From Synechocystis sp. PCC 7338 (GTDB taxonomy: Bacteria; Cyanobacteriota; Cyanobacteriia; Cyanobacteriales; Microcystaceae), in assembly GCF_018282115.1 (NCBI RefSeq), contig NZ_CP054306.1, positions 310,001 through 374,000 on the forward strand: a stretch of DNA of 64,000 bases. Reading direction: 5' to 3'. A model generated the notes under the pieces. That model saw only the letters and a program-made list of their open reading frames with translations, did not search any database and was not told where the DNA came from. Below, in pieces: positions 53,071 to 63,240 of this stretch. Within the stretch, counting starts at the first letter, position 1, and each line of letters opens with the position of its first letter. The position numbers and the translations under genes were made by a program.

Positions 53071-54702
53071 CTATTGCGTCGGCGCTTGCTTAAGCACCAC
53101 TATTAAGTCCACCTGTCCCGTTTCTCCATCAACATTACTGGTGGTTATGGCTAAGCCGGTGATGCCCTCTAGAATCGATTGGGCTTCCGGTGGCACTTCT
53201 GCCGTAGCTCCGGACAGAGCGCCAAACAGGGGCCAGGCCTCCTCTAAATTAACGTAGAAATAACCATGGTTGCGCTGGGGCAAAGCAGATGTGACCTCAG
53301 CAAAAGTTCCTCCATCGGCAAGGGAATCTTCCCGAGGAAGATCCACTAGGGGATTGGGGGCAAAACCAATGGTGAGCAGGAAAATATCTTCATCTAACCA
53401 CCCATAGCCCATTGCTGTTCTTTGGTCAGGGCTGTCCCATAGGGTAATTTTCACCCCCTGCACATCCTCTTGGCGGGAGTCCATCCCTGGGGGCAATTCC
53501 CGTCGGACTAGGTTCTCTAATTGGCTAATGGTATTTTCCGCCGTCTGGCGATCGCCTGTTTCCAGCAGAATCAAACCGCCAACTCCAAAATCCCCCAACA
53601 TGCCTCCCCGAGCTGGAACCATACCCACTGCAAATTCCCCATCCATCCAACCAAACACATCATTGTCCAGATCTAAGGCAGTTTCCGAGGCAAAAGCTCG
53701 GCGCATTTCTTCCACTGTTGTGCCCAGAGGCTCCACACTCTCTCCTTGACTGACCAACTGTTGCCAACGTCCTTTGATATCGGTGCCATTGAGGGCCATC
53801 AGGGTATCGGCGGGCACCCTTTCCAGGATGCGATTAGCACTGGGGGGAAAATCCATTGGGGCTCCAGGGGCCAAATTGGCGATCGCCTGGAAGTGTAACC
53901 CTTGGTCGGCGATGCTCACCCCCATCACCAGAGACTCAATTTGGGCTAATTGTTCTAGGGTCTCCGGTGGTAAGTTTTCTCCGGACTGGGTCGCCATGGC
54001 CGTCAGGAGTTGACCATAATCCAACACATAAAATGTGGCGATGGGATTTTTCAAGCTGGAAGTCTTTTCCCCTAACCCCCGGCCCTGGGATGCTGCCCCC
54101 AGGGAATTGCCCTCTTGAACTGTGGCGATCACCGTTTCAATGGTGCTGGTTTGGGATGCCACCACCAACTTTTCGTCCACCAAGGCATAGCTAATGGTCT
54201 CCCCATCGCCCGTCACCGCCTCCCAGAGTTTTACCCCTTCATACTCCAACTCCTGGGGAGGCGACTGCCATTGCGCCGCTAGCTTTTGGAAAAATTGCAG
54301 TGCTTTGGTTTTATCTTTAACCCCCACCACCAGCAATAGGTCGGTTTGATCGGCTTCCCCAGGGATTGGTACCATGGCCACCATCACATTGCCCAGCCAG
54401 GGTTGGATGTCCTGGCCATAGTCAATGTCACCGTTGGCCAATAAATTTTCCTGTAACGCATCGCCCCATTGCTCCGGTGCAAAAACCTGGAATTTGCCCA
54501 GGGATAACCACCGTTGCTGATCAGTTTCCACAAACCCTGCCATCATGGTGTCCGAGGGGAGCACCTGGGCTCCAGTCTGGGGGGTTAAATCCCGACCCCG
54601 ATTCATCCTTGAGTAGAGAAAAAGCCCTCCCCCCACCACAATGGCGATCGCCGCCACCGTTGCCCCGAGCACATAGGTAAGACTGGATTTCTGGGTAGTC
54701 AT
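53071..54702 (-). CDS. DUF3352 protein, membrane-anchored
   Basis: 543 residues. One N-terminal membrane helix (about 8-30) is followed by a large soluble region with DUF3352 features: VLPSDTMMAGFVETDQQRW, NVMVAMVPIPGEADQ, TFYVLDYGQLL, RVPADTLMALNGTDIKGRWQ and FAVGMVP. It ends with the paired-domain pattern GLAITTSNVDGETGQVDL. DUF3352 proteins are common in cyanobacteria and have no known function. The mature domain is probably in the periplasm or lumen. It is convergent with the hli gene. Confidence 0.87.
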   Translation of the reverse strand: MTTQKSSLTYVLGATVAAIAIVVGGGLFLYSRMNRGRDLTPQTGAQVLPSDTMMAGFVETDQQRWLSLGKFQVFAPEQWGDALQENLLANGDIDYGQDIQPWLGNVMVAMVPIPGEADQTDLLLVVGVKDKTKALQFFQKLAAQWQSPPQELEYEGVKLWEAVTGDGETISYALVDEKLVVASQTSTIETVIATVQEGNSLGAASQGRGLGEKTSSLKNPIATFYVLDYGQLLTAMATQSGENLPPETLEQLAQIESLVMGVSIADQGLHFQAIANLAPGAPMDFPPSANRILERVPADTLMALNGTDIKGRWQQLVSQGESVEPLGTTVEEMRRAFASETALDLDNDVFGWMDGEFAVGMVPARGGMLGDFGVGGLILLETGDRQTAENTISQLENLVRRELPPGMDSRQEDVQGVKITLWDSPDQRTAMGYGWLDEDIFLLTIGFAPNPLVDLPREDSLADGGTFAEVTSALPQRNHGYFYVNLEEAWPLFGALSGATAEVPPEAQSILEGITGLAITTSNVDGETGQVDLIVVLKQAPTQ

Positions 54703-54736
54703 GGTGGCATTCTTTTAATAAAAGTTTACAAAATCC

Positions 54737-56368
54737 CTAAAAATCTAGGTCCACTCCCAAGGACAAACGCAGGTGCCCTAATCCCAATTCTTGGGGTGTG
54801 AGGAAGCGGGTTTCAAAATAGCCCAACATATGGCGTAGTTCCGGCCTGCCCTTGGATTGTCCCGTTACCCCCATGGCAATCAAAACTGCACAATAACCCT
54901 TGGTATCCCGACAACGACGTTCCCAATTTTTTTTCGCCTGGCGGTGGGCCGGGGCGTCGAGGAGAAATTCTCCAAAGAGAAACAATTTATCCTGGCCGAT
55001 TTTCAGGATGCCCAGATCATATTTAGTTTCCGTCCAGGGGTCTCGACCGACATTAAAACCCAATCCAGCGATTTCTCCCTCTTGTTGGAGGCGACGAATC
55101 AAATCTTTGGCTTTGGGACGGCTAGTTTGGATCATCAACACTGGCATTCCGTCCCCCTTTTGCCGAAATTCACCGGCCTGGTAATGAACCATGGGGGAAG
55201 AACGCAGGCTGTGTACTAGATCCCAAGGCACCATGCCCAAGCTCATATAGGAATTGTCAGGAATTAAATCATCTTCCAACAGGTCATCGTCGTCTTCCCC
55301 CTCAAAGCCCAGTTGCGCTAAAAATTCCGCTGTTAGATCCGGTTGGGTAGACAGCCGCACCAATAATTGTTCCCGGTTGATCTTGGGTTTAAGGGGGTGT
55401 TTGACCTTTACCTCTTTGGTGATTAACCCTAAATTCTCCGCTTCAAAATCGGCGTGGTGGGCTTTGACAAAATTAGCCAACCCTTGCAGGGCACAGTAAA
55501 TAGCTAGGGCTTCCCCTTCGTCAATAAAGGGACGAATGCCCTCCAGGGGATGGATACTGCCAAAAATGGCCATGGCCTGGCTATCTTGGCTGGCAGAAAA
55601 AAACAGGGGGTTTTCCTTGGGCATGGTTCCCCCCTGGCCACCGGCTTCGTAGTTAATAAACCAGCAGTCCTGGGAGAGAAAAACCTGTTCTAAACACTGG
55701 TTATCGTCCTCCCCCATGGCCATTTCCCGAAAGGTTTTCAGGGATTCTAAGGAACGATAGAGGATGATGCCATATTCTTCTCCCAACATCCCCATCACAC
55801 AGGCGTAGAGCGGGGGGACTTCCTCTAGGGTTGGGATTTGGATGGCAATAATATCCAGGTCAGTCAACACTTCCCAGGGGGCTAAATGCCAAATTTCCCG
55901 AGCCAACTTTTTGAGGGGAGCATCGAACGGTGGGGGAATGGGGTCTGGGCGGCGGTCATCGATGCTGTCAAAGGTGCGAAAAAGTTCATCAATTAGGGGC
56001 AGTTGGGCTTGGTATTCCACATTGATATTCAAGTCCTGGAGAATACCCCGCAGTAAAAACTGTAGTTCCCGATTGCGGACAACAATTTTTTTGGGCCGAC
56101 AGGGAGGCGCTGGCGATCGGGGCATCTCCATGGCCCGGATCAGGGTACGAACCACGGTTTCCATACCGGAGGTTTCAGGAATTACGTCCATGGAACGTAC
56201 TAATCCCTCCGTACCATCCACCCAGAGAATGCATTCCCCTGCTTCCCCGTCTTCCCTTTCTCCCAAGGCTCCCCCATTAAACGGGCGGCGATCGCCTTCC
56301 CAGACACTCGGAATCTGTGGTAATTGCTGCAGCCGATGCTGGGTAGACGAGGGCAAGGAAGATGTCAT
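54737..56368 (-). CDS. Cyanobacterial conserved protein (DUF6930-like)
   Basis: About 543 residues from ATG 56368; a TTG at 56389 adds seven. No membrane segment or signal. The middle carries TLEEVPPLYACVMGMLGEEY and GIILYRSLESLKTF, and the acidic EGEDDDDLLEDDLIPDN separates the N- and C-terminal parts. The C-terminus (KNWERRCRDTKGYCAVLIAM, LGYFETRFLTPQELGLGHL) is conserved among cyanobacterial homologues as far as I recall. I assign DUF6930 only tentatively; function unknown. It is on the same strand as the DUF3352 gene, 34 bp upstream of it. Confidence 0.75.
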   Translation of the reverse strand: MTSSLPSSTQHRLQQLPQIPSVWEGDRRPFNGGALGEREDGEAGECILWVDGTEGLVRSMDVIPETSGMETVVRTLIRAMEMPRSPAPPCRPKKIVVRNRELQFLLRGILQDLNINVEYQAQLPLIDELFRTFDSIDDRRPDPIPPPFDAPLKKLAREIWHLAPWEVLTDLDIIAIQIPTLEEVPPLYACVMGMLGEEYGIILYRSLESLKTFREMAMGEDDNQCLEQVFLSQDCWFINYEAGGQGGTMPKENPLFFSASQDSQAMAIFGSIHPLEGIRPFIDEGEALAIYCALQGLANFVKAHHADFEAENLGLITKEVKVKHPLKPKINREQLLVRLSTQPDLTAEFLAQLGFEGEDDDDLLEDDLIPDNSYMSLGMVPWDLVHSLRSSPMVHYQAGEFRQKGDGMPVLMIQTSRPKAKDLIRRLQQEGEIAGLGFNVGRDPWTETKYDLGILKIGQDKLFLFGEFLLDAPAHRQAKKNWERRCRDTKGYCAVLIAMGVTGQSKGRPELRHMLGYFETRFLTPQELGLGHLRLSLGVDLDF

Positions 56369-56573
56369 AGATGAACAATGGACGGACAAAAATAATAGTT
56401 AGCACAATGGCTGGGAGTGGGGAGCATTTTCAGAGGGAAAAGTAATGTCCAGAGTTAACGACCGCATCAAGGACAATGGCATAGACAGAATCAGACCCCC
56501 CTGGTTAAGGCAAGCTCCACCAACCCTGAAACGTCTAATATCCTAACAAGGAATCCCTAGATTGCGAGCTTTT

Positions 56574-58784
56574 CTAAATGACTTGATACATAATTGGCAA
56601 ACTTAACCAATCGGCGGTGGATAGCAATACCATGTCGTCGGGGACTGGGGCCACCGTTACCCCGTGGGCGGTTAAGTCCTGCACCAGGGCCAAGACCACA
56701 GGGAGCAAATTTTTCAGCGCCAGCACCCGGGGGGGATTGTTTTCTAGGCTGGGGGGATTGGTGGAGTTGTTGCCAGTTATTTGTTGGCCCAGGGCGGTGA
56801 CGGTGGCAGGTAAGGGAAAACGGGAAAGGATTAAAAACCAATGGGCGATCGCCTTATCTCCCCCAATGATCCAAAGGGGATCCTCCGGGCTAGGCCAGGT
56901 GAGTTGTTCTTTACCTTGCAATAACTTGAGGTCTGGATGGAGAATGGCCGCCACACTCAGACCGCGATTATTGACCCCAATTAAACAACCGTAGAGGGGT
57001 TCCTCACCAAAGTTTTCCAATTCACACTGTAAAGCTTGGTTAGTAGCCACAGTGGGCAGGAAGCTAGGGGGCGCATTGGGAACACCATTGGCCCCATTGC
57101 CGGTGCTGTTGTCCTGGGGGGGATGGGGGTAACGGGTTGATCGCCATTGGTAGGTCAAACGGGGCAGGGGATTATCGCCGCTGGTTTGTTGCACCAATTT
57201 GAGGGCGGCCCCCAGTTGGGTACTATCTCCGTTGGCCAGCAGGGTCAGCCACTTCAGGGCTAGCAAACGGTTCAAGCAGGGGTCCAGGGCACTAATGACG
57301 GTTTTCACTGCTCCGCTAGACTCGGACTTGGTCAGGGGTTGCAGGGGATTGCCCCCCTCGGTAAATAGGCTGTAGCGGTGGACTTCCAACTTACCAAACA
57401 CACAATCTGCACTGCTGTCTCCGGCATTAATGACTGCTTCCACGGCGGAGATCGCCCCAAAGGCGCTGGTGGCATCCACTCGCTCAATGCGCTCCAGGTC
57501 ATGGGCTAGGGCAACCGTTAAGGCGAGGGTTCTGGGAATGGCTCGGTAAATTTCCCGTAGGCCACTGCCCACAAGAGTTTCCTTTTCGGCTTTTTCGTCA
57601 TTGGCTGCCGTTGGGGTGGGTGCTGCTGACTCTGCTTTGGTTGGTGCAGGGGCGGCGATCGCCGTTAAAGTAGCGCTTTGCCCTTTGACGCTTTGTACTT
57701 GCCAGAGAGCATTAGCATTATTCAGGGCGCTTCCCGCCCCCATGGCTGGAACCGTTAAATAACAGGAATGCACTAGGGCTCGCTTTTGCACCAGGGGAGC
57801 CAGGGCCACAATTTGACTTTGGAGAGAATTCTCGCTGACTAAGCCAGTTACCATGCCCTCTCCCCCCATTGCTAGGGTTGTGGGAACTAAGAAATCCGGA
57901 GAATTATTCGGCGATCGCCATTGGGGAATTTGTTCTGCACCCAGACGGGGAACCAGTAAATTGCGGCTATGCTCCCAGAGGCTTGCCATCGCGCTGGCGG
58001 AGTTGTTTTCCCAAAGACTTTGGGTTAGGGCCAAGGTAAATAGTCCCGCTGACTGTTTGCCCAGTTGAACTTCCACCGCAGTTTGTCCAGGGCCGGTGGC
58101 GCTAATTAGGGTGATATTGCCTAAGCTTGCTTTGGCTGGGGGATTACTAGCATTGACTTCCGGAGGCATCTGCCCTCCCCGGCCTCCACTGCGACCCCGC
58201 AAATTCCCCTCAAACTCTTTCCCTCCACCAATGCTAAAGCCACAGTCGAGCACAAGATAGATTTGTTTAGTTTTAAGGGATTGTAACCAATTGACTAAGG
58301 TCGTGAGGGGCAGAAGATTATTTTCCTCTTCCCCGGCTAAAAATAGGCCCAAATAGGGCAAAGCCTGTTCCCAAGTGGGGCTGGGGGTCATGGCCGCTGG
58401 CGGATTGTAACTGCCGTAACCACTAAAGGCCACCACCACCGGATCGCCTTTTTGCACCTGTTGCCGTAGATGATTATCAAACAAAGTTTCCAGGGCTGGC
58501 AACGTCATAGCTTGGGGGTCTAGGCCTGCCACTTTGGCTTGATCAAAACCGTAACGTCCTGTTAACACTCCCCCTAGCAATTGCCTATCGGTGCGGCACC
58601 CCATCAATGCCCGGCGATCGCCATTGGTTCCATCACCTTGCCCCGCCGCCAATAATAGGGCCCACTTTTGATTCGTGGTGGATGCGAGGGATTGGCCCAT
58701 AGTTCTGGCGGACCATCCCCAGGCCCAGGAACCAAGCCCCAGGGCTATGCCGCTACGTAAAAATGTCCGTCGGTCAAAGGTCAT
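56574..58784 (-). CDS. Tat-exported orthocaspase (caspase-fold) lacking the His-Cys dyad
   Basis: 736 residues from ATG 58784 (TTG 58790 possible). A twin-arginine signal FDRRTFLRSGIALGLGSWAW targets it to the periplasm or lumen. The caspase p20-like domain (about 38-300) has ALMGCRTDRQLL and PVVVAFSGYGSYN, where the family has FSGHGS: His is replaced by Tyr123. YLVLDCGFSI stands where DxCHSG is normal: the catalytic position is Gly182, with a Cys one residue earlier. The remainder (about 300-735) is a large region with low-complexity Ala/Pro segments and a DUF4384-like part (LRWTWPSP-type text, GCLIGVNNRGLSVAAILHPD). It is therefore probably a pseudoprotease or binding protein. Confidence 0.85.
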   Translation of the reverse strand: MTFDRRTFLRSGIALGLGSWAWGWSARTMGQSLASTTNQKWALLLAAGQGDGTNGDRRALMGCRTDRQLLGGVLTGRYGFDQAKVAGLDPQAMTLPALETLFDNHLRQQVQKGDPVVVAFSGYGSYNPPAAMTPSPTWEQALPYLGLFLAGEEENNLLPLTTLVNWLQSLKTKQIYLVLDCGFSIGGGKEFEGNLRGRSGGRGGQMPPEVNASNPPAKASLGNITLISATGPGQTAVEVQLGKQSAGLFTLALTQSLWENNSASAMASLWEHSRNLLVPRLGAEQIPQWRSPNNSPDFLVPTTLAMGGEGMVTGLVSENSLQSQIVALAPLVQKRALVHSCYLTVPAMGAGSALNNANALWQVQSVKGQSATLTAIAAPAPTKAESAAPTPTAANDEKAEKETLVGSGLREIYRAIPRTLALTVALAHDLERIERVDATSAFGAISAVEAVINAGDSSADCVFGKLEVHRYSLFTEGGNPLQPLTKSESSGAVKTVISALDPCLNRLLALKWLTLLANGDSTQLGAALKLVQQTSGDNPLPRLTYQWRSTRYPHPPQDNSTGNGANGVPNAPPSFLPTVATNQALQCELENFGEEPLYGCLIGVNNRGLSVAAILHPDLKLLQGKEQLTWPSPEDPLWIIGGDKAIAHWFLILSRFPLPATVTALGQQITGNNSTNPPSLENNPPRVLALKNLLPVVLALVQDLTAHGVTVAPVPDDMVLLSTADWLSLPIMYQVI

Positions 58785-58936
58785 TGTCAATTCAACTCTC
58801 TAAGGCGATCGCCATGGGCCTAGCCTAGCGTTTTGAGAACTTTGGTGCTGGACACATTCCCATAATTAGATTAACAGCAATACCTGCCCTGGTGAATGTG
58901 CTAAAGCAAACATTTTTTCTTTAATGTCACACTAAT

Positions 58937-60943
58937 CTACTTAGATTGTTGAGCTAATTTTGGTTGAATTTGATAACCGAAACACAACAAAGAAAACCAT
59001 AGTTGGGGAGAAAGCTTTTCCAACCAACTACGGGAATTAATTAGCCACTGGGGATACCAAAAGCGGAACAGAGCATTGAGCAAAGCCTGACGGGAAAAAT
59101 CAAAATAAACTAACAGCCATTTTAATAGATCCGTAGTACCAGCCATCTGCCAAATCCAAAACAATAGTTGGGGATTTTTGCGGGCCGCCTTCAGCGCTAG
59201 GCGGGAAAACAACCACCAAGTCGTGCGGTCTTTAATGAAAGTTTCCGCCACCGTTGGGGAAGAATCAGCCAACAGCCCAAAGAAAGTATTGAGCATAGCA
59301 TTAACCTGTTGGGGCGGTAACTGTTTCCCCGTCGGCACCATCATTCCCTTGGAAAACATCCAAGTCACAGCAATATTACTTTGGTAGGCTCGAATTTGAT
59401 TTAATTGCTTTGCTTGGAGCAGGTCGTACTGCAAAGCCGTGTGCAACAAGTCCGTTAACTTTGCTAGGTTCCTTACCAGAGAACCAAACCCAGTGAATAC
59501 CAAAGGGGATTGTAAGGAAGCGGCATCCCCGATCGCCACTAATCGATCCAAGGCAATGGTGCGGTCTTGGGCGCTGGTGCTAAAGTGACCAGGAATATAA
59601 CCGAAGGTAGCTTTTTTCCAAGTTAATTTTTCTAAATTACAGCGGCGATACTCCGGCAAAATGCTGAAAAAGTCTTCGTACATTTCCAACAATGAGCCTG
59701 GATTTTGTTTGTTAACTTGATGGTAATGGAAAAGATAAATTGTCATTTCGTCCCCTGCTCCGGGGAACAATTCCCAAATCAACTGCCTACCCCGGGAAAT
59801 ATCCCCATGGGAATTGAGCACATCACCATAGGCATTGTCCCAAACCACTGGATCAATGCCTTCTACCACTGCTCCCACGGTGGGACAAACACTGTTAAAA
59901 GTTTTACCGCCATTCAACTGCCAAGCAATGGGAGAAGCGGTGCCCATGGCATCCACCAACAATCGGGCTTGGGCTAGTTTTGTTTGATTATTTTGCAGGT
60001 TCAGACAATGGACTACTACTTTTTCCGGGTCAATGGTGGCGTCCATAAATTCAGTCTCATCCCAAATAATGCCCCCTGCTTCTTGGAATTTTTCTCCGCA
60101 GATTGCCAAAAATTTAGCTGAATCTAGGGCAATGTTTAACACAGTGGGAGTGTGGAGGACATTGGCTTTGAGGTGGGGCGGATTGTAGGCATCAAAAAAT
60201 TTATTAAAACCGTCTCGATATTCTCGAGCAATGATGCTTTCAAATTCCTCTGGAGTGAATAAATTTAAGTTAATTAATCGCTGAAATTCATCCCGAGAAA
60301 TATTCCATTCCCGGTTCATTCGGCCAAAGGGCAATCGTTCAATGATCAGTACCCGATAACCCAACCGGGCCATCACCGCCGCATGGACTGAGCCCAGGGC
60401 ACCGCCTAGGTAAATTAGGTCAAACTCAGGAGTTGCAGGGGCCAACACCTTCGCCGTGGGGGTTTGACTGATCACTTTTTTGGGGGTTTGAGGGTTGGCC
60501 ACATTTTCTCGCCACCGTTGTTCCCACCAGTAAACCCGTTTGAGGTCATATTCCCCCTGGGGAAATTTCTGGAAGAATTTAACCGTTTCAGGATACCGGT
60601 CTTGCAATGCCTGGAAAATATTTTGCTGTTCCAGATCGATCGCCGGTGGGACCGGATAGGTAGGGGGAAATTTTTGTTCTAATGCCCGCCGCAATTCCTT
60701 GGCGATCGCCGTTTCTTGGGGGAAGCTGGTGTCACCCCAACGCACACATTTAAGATAGGTGGTTCTTTGTAAAGACCAAACAAAAATAGATAGTTCACTG
60801 CTTTGGCCAGAGGAACCCCGCAGCCTTAAACCTTGTTGAGTAGGCAACTTTTGCCCCACTAAGGGCGACCAAGCTCCCTGGAGCCAAGCAACAACTTCGG
60901 CGGTGGCAGGGGTGGGGACTTCACAGTAGAGCAGTTCACGCAT
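58937..60943 (-). CDS. cruA: CruA-type lycopene cyclase/FAD oxidoreductase
   Basis: 668 residues. The N-terminal about 180 residues precede an FAD Rossmann motif (DLIYLGGALGSVHAAVMARLGY), then IERLPFGRMNREWNISRDEF, the CruA/CruP landmark, and YIPGHFSTSA / VAIGDAASLQSPLVFTGFGS, the FAD C-terminal motif. Length and these motifs favour CruA over the shorter CruP, though I cannot exclude the latter. CruA cyclises lycopene to gamma/beta-carotene in cyanobacteria that lack CrtL. A hydrophobic segment near the C-terminus (LLKWLLVYF) suggests membrane contact. It is alone on the minus strand. Confidence 0.8.
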   Translation of the reverse strand: MRELLYCEVPTPATAEVVAWLQGAWSPLVGQKLPTQQGLRLRGSSGQSSELSIFVWSLQRTTYLKCVRWGDTSFPQETAIAKELRRALEQKFPPTYPVPPAIDLEQQNIFQALQDRYPETVKFFQKFPQGEYDLKRVYWWEQRWRENVANPQTPKKVISQTPTAKVLAPATPEFDLIYLGGALGSVHAAVMARLGYRVLIIERLPFGRMNREWNISRDEFQRLINLNLFTPEEFESIIAREYRDGFNKFFDAYNPPHLKANVLHTPTVLNIALDSAKFLAICGEKFQEAGGIIWDETEFMDATIDPEKVVVHCLNLQNNQTKLAQARLLVDAMGTASPIAWQLNGGKTFNSVCPTVGAVVEGIDPVVWDNAYGDVLNSHGDISRGRQLIWELFPGAGDEMTIYLFHYHQVNKQNPGSLLEMYEDFFSILPEYRRCNLEKLTWKKATFGYIPGHFSTSAQDRTIALDRLVAIGDAASLQSPLVFTGFGSLVRNLAKLTDLLHTALQYDLLQAKQLNQIRAYQSNIAVTWMFSKGMMVPTGKQLPPQQVNAMLNTFFGLLADSSPTVAETFIKDRTTWWLFSRLALKAARKNPQLLFWIWQMAGTTDLLKWLLVYFDFSRQALLNALFRFWYPQWLINSRSWLEKLSPQLWFSLLCFGYQIQPKLAQQSK

Positions 60944-61291
60944 GGGTTAGAGATGGACTTAAAAGTCTTGGCCGGCGGATTGCCAAAAGATAAAAAGTAT
61001 GTAGGAAAAAAGCCAAATGTATCTGGCTTCTATTTATGTTATCAACCAATGGGCAACCGGTTGAAAATTTGTTGGGTAAAAAACGAGGCTTTCCCATTAA
61101 TTAACCCTTAAGTCAGGCAAATTGGTTGTTAAAATCCCCTGAAATTTAATATTTTTTTGGGTCATTCAATGATTTAACTGCCTGGATTTCCTTAACCAGA
61201 ATTAATCTTAAAAGTTGCCATTAATTTACCCAAAAATCTGTTCCGTTACAGGGTAATTCAACACAGTAAACCACGGGGAGATAAATGAAAC
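60944..61291. other. Intergenic stretch upstream of cruA, no gene seen
   Basis: 348 bases, AT-rich, between the cruA start and the stop of the ABC exporter gene (both minus strand). It must hold the cruA promoter and the exporter's terminator. I see no ORF with codon bias, no tRNA-like structure and no strong hairpin. Confidence 0.5.
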
Positions 61292-63034
61292 TCAACTTAA
61301 AACTTTTTCTAACTCATGTTGTTGCCATAGGGATTGATACAATCCTGATTGTTGAAGCAATTCTTCATGGCTACCGGTTTGGACAATGCGGCCATGGTCC
61401 ATGACAAAGATACGGTCAGCCTGGGCGGCGGTGGAAAGTTGGTGGGAAACAAAGAGCACTGTGTTGTTGCGGCGGGCCAGGTAATGCAAAATGCGGGTAG
61501 CGGTCTGATTATCTACGCTAGAAAGGGCGTCGTCTAGCACCAGCAGGGGCGCATCGAGAATCAAAGCTCTGGCCAAAGCGGCCCGTTGTCTTTGCCCACC
61601 GGATAGGGTAATGCCCCTTTCCCCCACTAGGGTTTGGTAATGCTGGGGAAAATTGGTAATTTCCTGGTCTAAATGGGCCTGTTGGGCCGCCTGCTCGATC
61701 GCCGTGTCGGTTTGACTCGGATCGCTGTAGGCAATGTTTTCCGCAATGGTGGTACTGAACAAAAAGCTGTCCTGGGGCACAAAGGCGATCGCCGACCGTA
61801 GATCGCTGAGGGCAATCTGGGTAATGTCGTAGTCATCAATGAACACCTGGCCGGGGGCGATATCTAACAAACGAGGTAAGGCATTAACCAGGGTAGATTT
61901 ACCGGCACCGATGGGCCCCACAATAGCCACCATTTCCCCAGGGTAAACAGTGAAATCCACCTTTTCCAAGGCTGGCAGGTCGCTACCGGGGTAGCAATAA
62001 CTCAGACCGCGGGCGGTGATTTTACCTGTTGCTCTAGCCGGACTAAAGGGTAAAGGTTGGGGCACAGTTAAAATTTTGGGAGTGGTGTGGAAAATAGCCT
62101 CCACCCGTTGAATGCTCACTTCCCCCCGTTGATAGGCGGTGATGGTAAAACCCAGCAGAGCGGTGGGAAACACCAACCGTTCCACCAAAATAATCAGGGC
62201 AATAAAATCCCCAATGGTGATACTGCCATCTTGAATCAAACCTGTGCCAAAGGCTAGCAAAATCAGCAAACTCAGGTAAGCCAGACCTTCAATGAGGGGA
62301 AAGAGAAAATTTCTAATGCGGGCTAGCTTTAAGTTCGACTGGAGCAATTTTTGGTTTCTCGTCTGAAAAGCTTGCCGTTCGTTATTTTCCTGGGAATAAA
62401 TTTTAATTAAACTGATGCCACTCATATCCTCTTGCACCAGTTCACTCAGGGCAGATAACTCTTCCTGCACCTCCAGTTGATAATCCCGCAACTTACCGCT
62501 GAAAAGATTAACACTCATCAGCATCAACGGATAAACGGAAATCGCCAATAAAGTGAGGGGAATATGGAGGGCAAACATGGCCGGGATAGTCAGAGCATAG
62601 GCAAAGATGGTGTTAATCAAACTCAACACTGCAAAGCCTACCAAACGGCGAATATTGTCCACATCGCTGGTGGCCCGGTTAATCAAGTCCCCAATGGTAT
62701 TTTCAGTGAAATAGAGGGGTTCTAGCCTGAGCAAATGGTCAAAAATTTTCTGTTTGAGTTCATATTCCACCTGTCTCCCCACCCCAAAAATAAAAATGCG
62801 GGAGGCCATGCGGATAAACCACATCAGGGAAGCGAGAACAATAATCAGCACCACAATGCGGGCCACGTCCGACGCTTCAAAGGGGGGCATTAAATCATCA
62901 ATGCTATCCCGCATCAAAATGGGAATGTAAACCCCCAGGGCATTGGCCAAAAACAGGGCAAAAGTTCCAGCTCCGATCGCCCGCCAATGGGGAGTTAAAT
63001 AACGGAGTAACTGCTTGACGCTGGGGGCGGCCAT
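61292..63034 (-). CDS. ABC exporter half-transporter (MDR/MsbA type)
   Basis: 580 residues: six membrane helices (about 15-300) then an ATP-binding domain with GPIGAGKSTLV, Q-loop FVPQDSFLF, signature LSGGQRQRAAL and LLVLDDALSSVDN, H-loop FVSHQLST. It is a homodimeric or heterodimeric multidrug/lipid exporter fold; the substrate cannot be inferred. The Walker A Gly is followed by Pro-Ile (VGPIGAGKST), a normal variant. It is divergent from glk, 206 bp between the starts. Confidence 0.92.
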   Translation of the reverse strand: MAAPSVKQLLRYLTPHWRAIGAGTFALFLANALGVYIPILMRDSIDDLMPPFEASDVARIVVLIIVLASLMWFIRMASRIFIFGVGRQVEYELKQKIFDHLLRLEPLYFTENTIGDLINRATSDVDNIRRLVGFAVLSLINTIFAYALTIPAMFALHIPLTLLAISVYPLMLMSVNLFSGKLRDYQLEVQEELSALSELVQEDMSGISLIKIYSQENNERQAFQTRNQKLLQSNLKLARIRNFLFPLIEGLAYLSLLILLAFGTGLIQDGSITIGDFIALIILVERLVFPTALLGFTITAYQRGEVSIQRVEAIFHTTPKILTVPQPLPFSPARATGKITARGLSYCYPGSDLPALEKVDFTVYPGEMVAIVGPIGAGKSTLVNALPRLLDIAPGQVFIDDYDITQIALSDLRSAIAFVPQDSFLFSTTIAENIAYSDPSQTDTAIEQAAQQAHLDQEITNFPQHYQTLVGERGITLSGGQRQRAALARALILDAPLLVLDDALSSVDNQTATRILHYLARRNNTVLFVSHQLSTAAQADRIFVMDHGRIVQTGSHEELLQQSGLYQSLWQQHELEKVLS

Positions 63035-63240
63035 GGACGGAACCTAAAGGGAAAACAGCCTTGATCCTAACCCATTTAACGGTTAATTTCCTCTGGCTCA
63101 GGTGGGGGAACTGCACTACTAACACTGCTAAACCTTGCTGAAATAGGAGAATTTTGGCTTTTTGTTTGGTGACCATTTCCCCCGTAGCCTAAACTGCTAA
63201 AAGATCGTATTTTGTGTAGTTTTTTGATGGCATTGGGGCC

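Noticed and set aside
58937-60943. CruP instead of CruA
   Set aside because: CruP proteins I know are shorter and lack the long N-terminal segment before the FAD motif; CruA fits better, but certainty needs an alignment.
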